Source: Sphingobacterium spiritivorum
GTDB taxonomy: Bacteria; Bacteroidota; Bacteroidia; Sphingobacteriales; Sphingobacteriaceae
Length of the DNA stretch: 64,000 nucleotides
NCBI RefSeq assembly: GCF_016725325.1
Contig: NZ_CP068083.1
Span: 3,534,001 to 3,598,000 of the forward strand
Direction: 5' to 3'
The translations under genes were made by a program, and so were the position numbers. Below, piece by piece: positions 34,633 through 44,300 of the stretch (positions within the stretch are counted from its first letter, which is position 1; the number at the start of each line of letters is the position of its first letter). The notes under the pieces are model-generated. The model was not told the origin of the DNA and made no database searches. It saw only the letters and a program-made list of their open reading frames with translations.

Positions 34633-37600
34633 TTACTCATTAATGTGAGCGGGCTTTTCTCCGTACAGTTGTTCGATACGCTGCAAACGTTCGTTCATGT
34701 TTTTTACAGTTTCTTTCAGTGAATCAATTTCCTGCTTTTTAAGATCTAATTGTTTCTTTTGTTCAATAGTGTGCAGGTATAATTCCTCTACTTTTTCCAG
34801 AATCTGTACACTTAACTGGGAAATATTAAAAATATATTCACCTTTTTCGTTTTTAGTAAGGCCTTTAATACCTGTTACGCCTGGAAGGTGCTTGTTTTCA
34901 TTAATAAATGTCTCCACTTCGGCCAGAGACTTAAATGTATAATCGCTGTTCAGCTTAGAAGCTCCTTCAAAATAATCTTCAAATACATAATCTGCATAAA
35001 GAGAAGATGCTGTAGTAATTGTTCCGTTGACAAAGAGTTTGGCAGTAGCATCTGCTCCTGTAAGAGCAGTTGCACCGGCTCCAATGGCTACATTTCCTGT
35101 CTGATAAATATTATCTGTATTGGTAGTTGCACCGTTTGAAGTTCCTTGTACTCTCCATGGTTCCAAAGTGTTTTGGTTTACCCATTGTGGCACCCCTGTA
35201 GCACTGGTAGTTAACACCTGATTGGCGCCTGCGTTGGCTAGTTTGCCTTCTGTAATCGTGCTGTTTGCAATATCAGCATTAACAATAGTTCCATCGGTTA
35301 TTTTTGCAGAGGTAATTGAACCATCAGCAATACTTAAAGCTGCGGCAGTCAAAACAGAACCGGACAAAGAATTTGCTGCATTCACTGTAATAATACCATC
35401 AGTAGTTAATGTTTTACCAATACCTCCTGTACCCGAGGTGTTTACGGATAATGTTCCGTCAGCTGTTACAGATAATCCAGTACCGGGTTTTACAGCTCCG
35501 GTTGTTAATGTTGTTGCCGGATTTACGGATACTTTGTAATCTGTTGCATTACCTGTAACAGTTTCTGCTACCGTGGTGTTGCTTCCATTAGAAACAGTTA
35601 TTACTTTTTGATTATTTTGAACCATGTTTTTAAGATCAAGCATATTAATAGTTCCTGCTTCGTCTTTGTAGGTGAGTTTGTTTGTCACCGGATCGTAAGT
35701 GAGTACAGTCAGTGTTTCATTACCTGTTACCAATGAACTGATGTTGATATTAGTCGGCAGATTTTTCTCATCAGTGTAGGTCAGAATCTTGGTTGCATTA
35801 TCGTATGCCAGTGTAGTCAGTGTCTCATTGTTCTTAACCAGATTGCTGATATCAAGCGTATTAATAGTTCCTGCTTCGTCTTTGTAGGTGAGTTTGTTTG
35901 TCGCCGGATCGTAAGTGAGTACAGTCAGTGTTTCATTACCTGTTACCAATGAACTGATGTTGATATTAGTCGGCAGATTTTTCTCATCAGTGTAGGTCAG
36001 AATCTTGGTTGCATTATCGTATGCCAGTGTAGTCAGTGTCTCATTGTTCTTAACCAGATTGCTGATATCGAGTGTATTAATAGTTCCTGCTTCGTCTTTG
36101 TAAGTGAGTTTGTTTGTCGCCGGATCGTAAGTGAGTACAGTCAGTGTTTCATTGCCAGTCACGAGTGAGCTGATGTTGATATTGGTTGGTTTACCCTTCT
36201 CATCAGTGTAGGTTAGAATTTTAGTTCCGTTGTCGTAATCGAGAGTGGTGAGTGTTTCGTTGTTTTTGACCAGGGTACTGATGTCCAGAATATTATCATC
36301 ACCTTTTTCATCTTTGTAGGTGAGTTTGTTTGTCACCGGATCGTAAGTGAGTACAGTCAGTGTTTCATTACCTGTTACCAATGAACTGATGTTGATATTA
36401 GTCGGCAGATTTTTCTCATCAGTGTAGGTCAGAATCTTGGTTGCATTATCGTATGCCAGTGTAGTCAGTGTCTCATTGTTCTTAACCAGATTGCTGATAT
36501 CGAGTGTATTAATAGTTCCTGCTTCGTCTTTGTAAGTGAGTTTGTTTGTCGCCGGATCGTAAGTGAGTACAGTCAGTGTTTCATTGCCAGTCACGAGTGT
36601 ACTGATATTGATCGTAGTCGGCAGATTTTTCTCATCAGTGTAGGTCAGAATCTTGGTTGCATTATCGTATGCCAGTGTAGTCAGTGTCTCATTGTTCTTA
36701 ACCAGATTGCTGATATCGAGTGTATTAATAGTTCCTGCTTCGTCTTTGTAGGTGAGTTTGTTTGTCACCGGATCGTAAGTGAGTACAGTCAGTGTTTCAT
36801 TGCCAGTCACGAGTGTACTGATATTGATCGTAGTCGGCAGATTTTTCTCATCAGTGTAGGTCAGAATCTTGGTTGCATTATCGTATGCCAGTGTAGTCAG
36901 TGTCTCATTGTTCTTAACCAGATTGCTGATATCAAGCGTATTAATAGTTCCTGCTTCGTCTTTGTAAGTGAGTTTGTTTGTCACCGGATCGTAAGTGAGT
37001 ACAGTCAGTGTTTCATTGCCAGTCACGAGTGTACTGATGTTGATCGTAGTTGGCAGATTTTTCTCATCAGTGTAGGTCAGAATCTTGGTTGCATTATCGT
37101 ATGCCAGTGTAGTCAGTGTCTCATTGTTCTTAACCAGATTGCTGATATCGAGTGTGTTAATAGTTCCTGCTTCGTCTTTGTAGGTGAGTTTGTTTGTCAC
37201 CGGATCGTAAGTGAGTACAGTCAGTGTTTCATTGCCAGTCACGAGTGAGCTGATATTGATCGTAGTCGGCAGATTTTTCTCATCAGTGTAGGTCAGAATC
37301 TTGGTTGCATTATCGTATGCCAGTGTAGTCAGTGTCTCATTGTTCTTAACCAGATTGCTGATATCAAGTGTATTAATAGTTCCAGCTTCGTCTTTGTAGG
37401 TGAGTTTGTTTGTCACCGGATCGTAAGTGAGTACAGTCAGTGTTTCATTACCTATTACCAATGAACTGATGTTGATATTAGTCGGCAGATTTTTCTCATC
37501 AGTGTAGGTCAGAATCTTGGTTGCATTATCGTATGCCAGTGTAGTCAGTGTCTCATTGTTCTTAACCAGATTGCTGATATCGAGTGTATTAATAGTTCCT

Positions 37601-39705
37601 GCTTCGTCTTTGTAGGTGAGTTTGTTTGTCGCCGGATCGTAAGTGAGTACAGTCAGTGTTTCATTGCCAGTCACGAGTGTACTGATATTGATCGTAGTCG
37701 GCAGATTTTTCTCATCAGTGTAGGTCAGAATCTTGGTTGCATTATCGTATGCCAGTGTAGTCAATGTCTCGTTGTTTTTGACTAGCGTACTGATATCAAG
37801 TGTATTAATAGTTCCTGCTTCGTCTTTGTAGGTGAGTTTGTTTGTCGCCGGATCGTAAGTGAGTACAGTCAGTGTTTCATTGCCAGTCACGAGTGTACTG
37901 ATATTGATCGTAGTCGGCAGATTTTTCTCATCAGTGTAGGTCAGAATCTTGGTTGCATTATCGTATGCCAGTGTAGTCAGTGTCTCATTGTTCTTAACCA
38001 GATTGCTGATATCAAGTGTATTAATAGTTCCTGCTTCGTCTTTGTAGGTGAGTTTGTTTGTCGCCGGATCGTAAGTGAGTACAGTCAGTGTTTCATTACC
38101 TGTTACCAATGAACTGATGTTGATATTAGTCGGCAGATTTTTCTCATCAGTGTAGGTCAGAATCTTGGTTGCATTATCGTATGCCAGTGTAGTCAGTGTC
38201 TCATTGTTCTTAACCAGATTGCTGATATCAAGTGTATTAATAGTTCCTGCTTCGTCTTTGTAGGTGAGTTTGTTTGTCGCCGGATCGTAAGTGAGTACAG
38301 TCAGTGTTTCATTGCCAGTCACGAGTGTACTGATATTGATCGTAGTCGTCAGATTTTTCTCATCAGTGTAGGTCAGAATCTTGGTTGCATTATCGTATGC
38401 CAGTGTAGTCAGTGTCTCGTTGTTCTTAACCAGATTGCTGATATCAAGTGTATTAATAGTTCCAGCTTCGTCTTTGTAGGTGAGTTTGTTTGTCGCCGGA
38501 TCGTAAGTGAGTACAGTCAGTGTTTCATTGCCAGTCACGAGTGTACTGATATTGATCGTAGTCGGCAGATTTTTCTCATCAGTGTAGGTCAGAATCTTGG
38601 TTGCATTATCGTATGCCAGTGTAGTCAGTGTCTCATTGTTCTTAACCAGATTGCTGATATCAAGTGTATTAATAGTTCCAGCTTCGTCTTTGTAGGTGAG
38701 TTTGTTTGTCACCGGATCGTAAGTGAGTACAGTCAGTGTTTCATTACCTGTTACCAATGAACTGATGTTGATATTAGTCGGCAGATTTTTCTCATCAGTG
38801 TAGGTCAGAATCTTGGTTGCATTATCGTATGCCAGTGTAGTCAGTGTCTCATTGTTCTTAACCAGATTGCTGATATCGAGTGTATTAATAGTTCCTGCTT
38901 CGTCTTTGTAGGTGAGTTTGTTTGTCGCCGGATCGTAAGTGAGTACAGTCAGTGTTTCATTGCCAGTCACGAGTGAGCTGATGTTGATATTGGTTGGTTT
39001 GCCCTTCTCATCGTTGTAGGTCAGAATCTTGGTTGCATTGTCGTATGCCAGTGTAGTGAGTGTTTCGTTGTTTTTGACCAGGGTACTGATGTCCAGAATA
39101 TTATCATCACCTTTTTCATCTTTGTAGGTGAGTTTGTTTGTAGCCGGATCGTAAGTGAGTACAGTCAGTGTTTCATTACCTGTTACCAATGAACTGATGT
39201 TGATCGTAGTCGGCAGATTTTTCTCATCTATGTAGGTCAGAATCTTGGTTGCATTGTCGTATGCCAATGTAGTCAGTGTTTCGTTAGCTTTAACCACATC
39301 TTTAAGATTAATCGTTACGGGATTCCCATTTGAATCTATAAATGAAATCTCAAACGTAGAAGGATTGTAGGTAATATTAATAGCTCCCGAAGAGTTACCG
39401 GCAGGAATCCACTTGTTTCCGTCGTTATAATATATACCAGGAGAAACATCGCCGACCTTTGCCGTATTGTATACCATCATACCCGGTACATGCTGATTAC
39501 TCTGTAATGGAGCCGGATTAGTAGTAGATTGTAATTCTACTCTGGAAAAAAGCAAGCCTTTGTATTTACTTGAAAGCTCAAGTATGGCATCTTTATTTGG
39601 CAGATTGGATGCACCGGTGATTGATCCATCTCCGATTTTTTGCTGCGCATATCCTGTTGCTACTGCAAAACACGATAGTAGAAATAATAATAATTGCTTT
39701 TTCAT
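34633..39705 (-). CDS. Giant secreted repeat protein, 17 x 72 residues (putative surface fibre/adhesin)
   Basis: A 1690-residue exported protein. The signal peptide ends at TGYAQ. Residues about 22-140 form a head with SSKYKGLLFSRVELQSTTNP and MMVYNTAKVGDVSPGIYYND, typical of Bacteroidota fibre-like proteins. Residues 141-1364 are 17 tandem 72-residue units, each made of two related 36-residue halves (NETLTTLAYDNATKILTYTD and NETLTVLTYDPATNKLTYKD types). Next comes a fibre-like region with GSITSAKITDGTIVNADIAN and NVAIGAGA. The tail has YTFKSLAEVETFINENKHLP and a C-terminal coiled coil (about 1630-1685). No CHU_C or type A secretion domain is visible, so how it reaches the surface is open. 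It is the first gene of a six-gene minus-strand cluster. Confidence 0.82.
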   Translation of the reverse strand: MKKQLLLFLLSCFAVATGYAQQKIGDGSITGASNLPNKDAILELSSKYKGLLFSRVELQSTTNPAPLQSNQHVPGMMVYNTAKVGDVSPGIYYNDGNKWIPAGNSSGAINITYNPSTFEISFIDSNGNPVTINLKDVVKANETLTTLAYDNATKILTYIDEKNLPTTINISSLVTGNETLTVLTYDPATNKLTYKDEKGDDNILDISTLVKNNETLTTLAYDNATKILTYNDEKGKPTNINISSLVTGNETLTVLTYDPATNKLTYKDEAGTINTLDISNLVKNNETLTTLAYDNATKILTYTDEKNLPTNINISSLVTGNETLTVLTYDPVTNKLTYKDEAGTINTLDISNLVKNNETLTTLAYDNATKILTYTDEKNLPTTINISTLVTGNETLTVLTYDPATNKLTYKDEAGTINTLDISNLVKNNETLTTLAYDNATKILTYTDEKNLTTTINISTLVTGNETLTVLTYDPATNKLTYKDEAGTINTLDISNLVKNNETLTTLAYDNATKILTYTDEKNLPTNINISSLVTGNETLTVLTYDPATNKLTYKDEAGTINTLDISNLVKNNETLTTLAYDNATKILTYTDEKNLPTTINISTLVTGNETLTVLTYDPATNKLTYKDEAGTINTLDISTLVKNNETLTTLAYDNATKILTYTDEKNLPTTINISTLVTGNETLTVLTYDPATNKLTYKDEAGTINTLDISNLVKNNETLTTLAYDNATKILTYTDEKNLPTNINISSLVIGNETLTVLTYDPVTNKLTYKDEAGTINTLDISNLVKNNETLTTLAYDNATKILTYTDEKNLPTTINISSLVTGNETLTVLTYDPVTNKLTYKDEAGTINTLDISNLVKNNETLTTLAYDNATKILTYTDEKNLPTTINISTLVTGNETLTVLTYDPVTNKLTYKDEAGTINTLDISNLVKNNETLTTLAYDNATKILTYTDEKNLPTTINISTLVTGNETLTVLTYDPVTNKLTYKDEAGTINTLDISNLVKNNETLTTLAYDNATKILTYTDEKNLPTTINISTLVTGNETLTVLTYDPATNKLTYKDEAGTINTLDISNLVKNNETLTTLAYDNATKILTYTDEKNLPTNINISSLVTGNETLTVLTYDPVTNKLTYKDEKGDDNILDISTLVKNNETLTTLDYDNGTKILTYTDEKGKPTNINISSLVTGNETLTVLTYDPATNKLTYKDEAGTINTLDISNLVKNNETLTTLAYDNATKILTYTDEKNLPTNINISSLVTGNETLTVLTYDPATNKLTYKDEAGTINTLDISNLVKNNETLTTLAYDNATKILTYTDEKNLPTNINISSLVTGNETLTVLTYDPVTNKLTYKDEAGTINMLDLKNMVQNNQKVITVSNGSNTTVAETVTGNATDYKVSVNPATTLTTGAVKPGTGLSVTADGTLSVNTSGTGGIGKTLTTDGIITVNAANSLSGSVLTAAALSIADGSITSAKITDGTIVNADIANSTITEGKLANAGANQVLTTSATGVPQWVNQNTLEPWRVQGTSNGATTNTDNIYQTGNVAIGAGATALTGADATAKLFVNGTITTASSLYADYVFEDYFEGASKLNSDYTFKSLAEVETFINENKHLPGVTGIKGLTKNEKGEYIFNISQLSVQILEKVEELYLHTIEQKKQLDLKKQEIDSLKETVKNMNERLQRIEQLYGEKPAHINE
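35614..39285 (-). repeat. Tandem array of 17 units of 216 bp, in frame
   Basis: 3672 bases, exactly 17 x 216, coding for residues 141-1364 of the giant protein. Units are nearly identical at DNA level. Differences cluster at a few switch points: TTINIST versus TNINISS, DPATNK versus DPVTNK, and EAGTINTLDISN versus EKGDDNILDIST. The EKGDDNIL half followed by a DEKGKPTN half occurs at units 1/2 and again at 14/15, counted from the N-terminus. Confidence 0.95.
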
Positions 39706-40151
39706 ATTAATGTTAATAATGGAAACCTTCCTCAGATCTGTACCTTTTCTTATACAGGTATTTTATCTCTCTTAAAATCTATTTTTTGCGAAGATAGAGG
39801 AGATAAAAAGTATAAGAAAACGGGAAAAACAAGTGTAGTACACTAGCTACGTTTCATTTTGTTTAAATGAATGTTGTGTCTTTTTAGAAGAGATATAACT
39901 ACATACTGTTCTTTAATTTGTAGCACTTCCTTTACAGCCTTTTTGTTGTCTAATGTGTTTTTTTTTTTCTTGCTGAATTCAGGATTTCTAAGTTGAGATG
40001 GTGTTATTGCAAACAGTATCCAGCGTAGTAAGAGGGATAAACGCAGATTGTCTGTTAATAAATTTTTTGAAGGGAATATGTCAAAAAAACACCTTTTAGT
40101 TTTCTAAAAGGTGTTTTTTTATGAATTTTGAAATTCTGAATTACAGGGTAA
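39706..40151. other. 446-base intergenic region upstream of the giant repeat gene
   Basis: AT-rich. A near-match -7 element, TATCTTCG on the minus strand (39789-39796), lies about 85 bases before the giant gene. A palindrome AGTGTA-G-TACACT (39832-39844) lies a little further upstream and may be an operator. The stretch 39845-40082 shows no gene. A strong terminator closes the region at 40083-40120. Confidence 0.45.
40083..40120. terminator. Perfect 17-bp bidirectional terminator
   Basis: AAAAAAACACCTTTTAG and its exact reverse complement with a TTTT loop. It serves the J-domain/KTSC gene on the minus strand, 31 bases after its stop, and insulates the giant-protein promoter region. Confidence 0.92.
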
Positions 40152-40601
40152 TTAAACTGGTTCAGAAGTCTTCAATACATTTCTGTACGGGTAGGAATGA
40201 AAAATATGTCTTCTTGCAAAACGTCCCGGAGAATCGGCATTAATAAACTTAATATAATCGTTCTTAGCTACACCAAAATATTCATACTGACTTCCATCAT
40301 GAAAAGTAATAACCAATACCTGTGCTTTCCAGTCAAAATCGGCAATAGCAGAGTTTGTAATAGTCGCAATGTATATAGGTAATTGATTTTCAATTGTTTC
40401 CGGGCAGATGCTTACTAGGAAATGATATGCTTCTATCATTTCTTTACTTTTGATCTCAGCGGCAATTCTTCCCTCTTCATCATTCACAAATTTATCCGGA
40501 TGACATTCTTTCATTATCGTTCTGTAAGTCGATTTTAATGTTTTAAGATCAACCGATTTATCTACGTCCAAAAGTCTTCTGTAGTCTGCAATTTTTTTCA
40601 T
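40152..40601 (-). CDS. J-domain / KTSC-domain fusion protein
   Basis: A 149-residue cytoplasmic protein. Residues 1 to ~65 look like a J-domain (DLKTLKSTYRTIMKECHPDK), with the HPD tripeptide that stimulates Hsp70 ATPase and helix IV following. Residues about 80-149 match the KTSC domain (PF13619): IADFDWKAQVLVITFHDGSQ, YEYFGVAKNDYIKF, SPGRFARRHIFHSYPYRNV. KTSC occurs with lysyl-tRNA synthetase and alone; its role is unclear. The longest frame begins at 40619, but that ATG lies upstream of a perfect -7 element (40607-40614). The ATG at 40601 is therefore the start, with almost no leader. A Hsp70 co-chaperone role is inferred. Confidence 0.83.
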   Translation of the reverse strand: MKKIADYRRLLDVDKSVDLKTLKSTYRTIMKECHPDKFVNDEEGRIAAEIKSKEMIEAYHFLVSICPETIENQLPIYIATITNSAIADFDWKAQVLVITFHDGSQYEYFGVAKNDYIKFINADSPGRFARRHIFHSYPYRNVLKTSEPV

Positions 40602-40606
40602 GGCTG

Positions 40607-40614
40607 CAAAGGTA
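40607..40614 (-). promoter_or_regulatory. -7 element giving a near-leaderless J-KTSC transcript
   Basis: On the minus strand TACCTTTG, a full TAnnTTTG match, ends 5 bases before the ATG at 40601. Transcription should therefore begin at or very near the start codon. Confidence 0.55.
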
Positions 40615-40725
40615 GACATTCTTCAACGATAATCTGCTATTCACAAGCTAATTATCCTGTAGCATTGGTAAGTCGATGAAATAAAATACCAACAAATAAG
40701 GCTTTAATGACTACAGAAAGTTATG

Positions 40726-40950
40726 TTATTTTTTACTGGTAATCTGTACATATAAATCTTCTACTTTCTGCCGCGCCCAAGGTGTTTTCCGCAGAAAAGT
40801 AAGAGAAGATTTCAGGCTGGGGTTTTCATTAAAGCAACGAATTGGAATACGTCTGCCCAGACCTTCCCAGCTGTCGAAATGATCAACCAGATATTCAATA
40901 ATAGTATCTAGCCGAACTCCGTGTAATGGATTGTTGGGTTGCTCTTTCAT
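40726..40950 (-). CDS. VF530 / DUF2132-family small protein
   Basis: A 74-residue protein matching the VF530 family along its whole length: [60 protein letters not shown]. The family is described as DNA-binding from a structure, but its cellular role is unknown. The longest frame starts at 41001 with a hydrophobic, unrelated extension; the ATG at 40950 fits the family N-terminus. It precedes the J-KTSC gene on the same strand, but that gene has its own promoter. Confidence 0.85.
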   Translation of the reverse strand: MKEQPNNPLHGVRLDTIIEYLVDHFDSWEGLGRRIPIRCFNENPSLKSSLTFLRKTPWARQKVEDLYVQITSKK

Positions 40951-41344
40951 AGCGTAAAAGTAAGAAATATAAAAAATTAAAAAGTATTCATCCTTTAACA
41001 TTTGTTTATTTCAACTTATATTTTTAAAATGTTAAGAGTTTATTAATATTAAACTTTTTTAAGATATTTTAGTTTTATGCACGATTTTTTATGCTGCTAA
41101 ATCGATAATTAATTTTTTATTGTAAACTTTTTTAAATATATTTATGATTACAAATAAACCTGTTACAGATATCTGGTCTTACAAAGCCACCTATCTTTAT
41201 GATAAATCAAACTTATGAAAGGAGGTAAACTTTTAGCGCTGTTTACGCATTAGACAGCCTGTTCTGAATTACAATTTCACACAAACTTGGATCTATTTTA
41301 ACAGCTAAACAGTAGTATCAATAACCTGTTAAATCTAGTTCTAA
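40951..41344. other. 394-base divergent intergenic region before the second SusCD locus
   Basis: Very AT-rich. A near-match -7 element, TATCTTTA (41192-41199), lies about 145 bases before susC. No palindrome, gene or RNA stands out. The promoter of this locus is therefore uncertain. Confidence 0.4.
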
Positions 41345-44300
41345 ATGAAAGCACCTAACTATTCCTCCGGATATGGCTATAAGGTCAGTATTCGGAAAAA
41401 AAAAGTTTTTTCATGGGGATTTTCCTTATTGTTACTTGCAAATACTTCTTATGCAAGTGATAGGAATCTATCCCTGATGGAATCGTCAACTACATCAAGC
41501 CTTTTTGATAAAAATAATCCGCTAAGAATAACTAATTCTTTAATAGGCCAGCAAGAACTCTCCGGACGTATTGTCAATGAACAGGGAGAAGCTGTTGCGG
41601 GTGTCACTATTAAAGTCAAAGGGACATCTATAGCCGCATCTACAGATAAAAGCGGTGAATTTCGAATCAATGCGCCTGCAAATGCAACGCTTCTGATTAC
41701 CGCTGTAGGATATGCGCCTCAGGAAAAGATCATTTCCGGTACCGGAACAATACAGATTGTATTGAAATCGTCTGTCAGTGATCTGGAGGAAGTCGTTGTG
41801 GTCGGCTACGGCAAGCAAAGTAAAGCCTTAGTAACAGGAGCTGTATCTCAGATCGGAGGGGAAGTCCTTCAAAACAGATCTATATCGCGTGTCAGTCAGG
41901 CATTGCAGGGACAGCTCCCTGGATTGAATGTATTCACCGGAAACAGTGGAGGAGCACCTAATGCTACACAAAGCATTAACGTAAGAGGATTTACCGGATT
42001 AGGTACTTCCGGATCTCCGTTGATCGTTATTGACGGTGTACAGGGAGGCGATATCAACACGCTAAATCCCGATGATATAGAGAATATTTCCGTATTAAAG
42101 GATGCAGCATCTGCAGCTATCTACGGTTCAAGTGCTCCTTATGGGGTGATTCTTATTACTACAAAACAGGGTAAAAAAGGCAGTAAGCCTGCAATTTCCT
42201 ATAATAATAATCTGAGCTGGGCGCAACCGATTAATCTTCCTAAGATGTTGAATTCCCTGGACTTTGCCAATTTATATAATGAAGCAGCTTTAAATGGAGG
42301 CAGAAGTGCGATTTTCAATCAGGAAACCATAGATCGTATTATCGCTTATCAAAATGGATCTCTGACAACGGAAACTATTGCAAGTACTGCGCCTGGAGCT
42401 AATGAATATTACACCTGGAATGCCGGTAATGCCAATAACGATTGGTTTAAAATCTATTTCAAAGATTTAGCTTTTAGTCAACAGCATAATGTCGGTGTCT
42501 CCGGTGGCTCCGAAAATACCACATACTATGTAGGATTGGGTTACAATGACCGGGCAGGGATGTATAATTATGGTGTGGACAACTATAAAAGATTCAATGT
42601 CCGCACGAATATAACAACCTCGGTTGCCAAGTGGCTGGATTTTAGCTGGAGAGGTAGTTTCTCCAAGGAACTCACGAATACACCTAATACTTACAGTGGG
42701 AAGACCGGAGGTAACTATATGCATCAGATTGCCAGAAAATGGCCAACAGTACCGCTATATAATCCTGATGGCAATTTTTCAGAATCCAGTGATGTGCTAT
42801 TACATCTAGATGGCGGAAGGACAAAATCCACACTGGACAAGGCATTATTAACAGGTGAATTTGTTTTCAAACTGGCACCCGGATGGACTGCCACAACAAA
42901 CTATACTTTTGATGCGTCTTTTCAGGATGAGAATTCCCATACCAAAACTTTGTATTCTCTCCGTCCTGATGGGTCACAGTTCCAGATCGGAGGAACTTAT
43001 CCGAATGGTTTGAGCCGGTCTAATTACCGGATACAACATCATATTATTAATGCATTTACCAAATATGAAAAACAACTCGACGATCATTTTTTTAGTGTAA
43101 TGGGTGGTTTTGTACGTGATTATACAGAGTTTCAAAGATATGGAGCAAGTAACAGCCAGTTGTATTCAGATAATATTCCGTCCTTATCAGGTACTTACGG
43201 ACCAGCACCCTCTATAAGTGATTTTATCCGAAAAATAGCTTCTGACGGATTTTTCGGACGTGTCAACTACAACTACAAGCAAAAATATCTGTTTGAATTT
43301 AACGGGCGCTATGACGGTACTTCCCGTTTCCTTGGAGATGTAAGATGGAAATTCTATCCGGGTGTATCGTTGGGATGGAACCTGGATAAGGAAGCATTTT
43401 TTGAACCGCTGCTGCCAGCCGTTTCTGCATTTAAACTTCGGGGTTCGTACGGAGCACTTGGTGATCAGGCATTTTTGGACACAGATCCGAATAATCCTGT
43501 CTGGTATCCCTTTTATCCAAATATGGGGACATCCAGTCCTCCAAATACCAACTGGCTTTTCGGAGGTAACCAGCAAGCTTCAGTCACACCTCCTCAGCTT
43601 GTTAATCCGGATCTGACCTGGGTCACGACTACTACACTCAACATCGGGGCGGATATGAGCTTTTTACAGAATAAACTGAATGCTTCATTTGACTGGTATA
43701 TTCGTAAAGCAGATGATTTTGCCGGACCGGCGCAAGCATTACCAGGTACTCTGGGAGCTACTCCGCCGACAGTCAATAATGCCGCTATGGAAACAAGAGG
43801 TATGGAACTGAGCCTGAGCTGGAGAGATAAAATTGGAGAAGTAGGTTACGGAGCTCGTCTTTCTCTGAGCGATTATAAAGGTAAGGTGACCAGATATCCG
43901 AATCCGACAGGACTTCTCAATACCTGGTATGCAGGGCAGACTATGGGCGAAATATGGGGATATACCACATATGGATTATTCCAGAATCAGGCTGAAATAG
44001 ATGCTGCTGTTCCGCAGACAAAAATATCTGCCCGGACGTGGAAACCGGGAGATGTACGTTATGTGGATCTGAATGGGAATGGAGAGATAGATTTCGGAAG
44101 CAATACGGTTTCTAACCCGGGTGATCGTAGTGTTATCGGAAACAATACGCCACGTTATGCTTTCGGATTTACAGGTGATTTGAACTATAAAAGTTTTGAC
44201 CTGTCCTTTTTTATTCAGGGTATAGGCAAACGGGATGCATGGATAGGTTCTAACTATTTCTGGGGGATTACAGGTGATGAGTGGCAAAGTTCACCTTTTG

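Noticed and set aside
35614..39285. Regular repeats that might be read as a CRISPR array or satellite DNA.
   Set aside because: The 216-base units are contiguous without spacers and stay in one open frame of a signal-peptide protein, so they are protein repeats.
32952..39705. A prophage tail-fibre module, given the fibre-like motifs.
   Set aside because: No capsid, tail, integrase or lysis genes are near; each protein has a signal peptide, and a PorP/OmpA envelope set follows.
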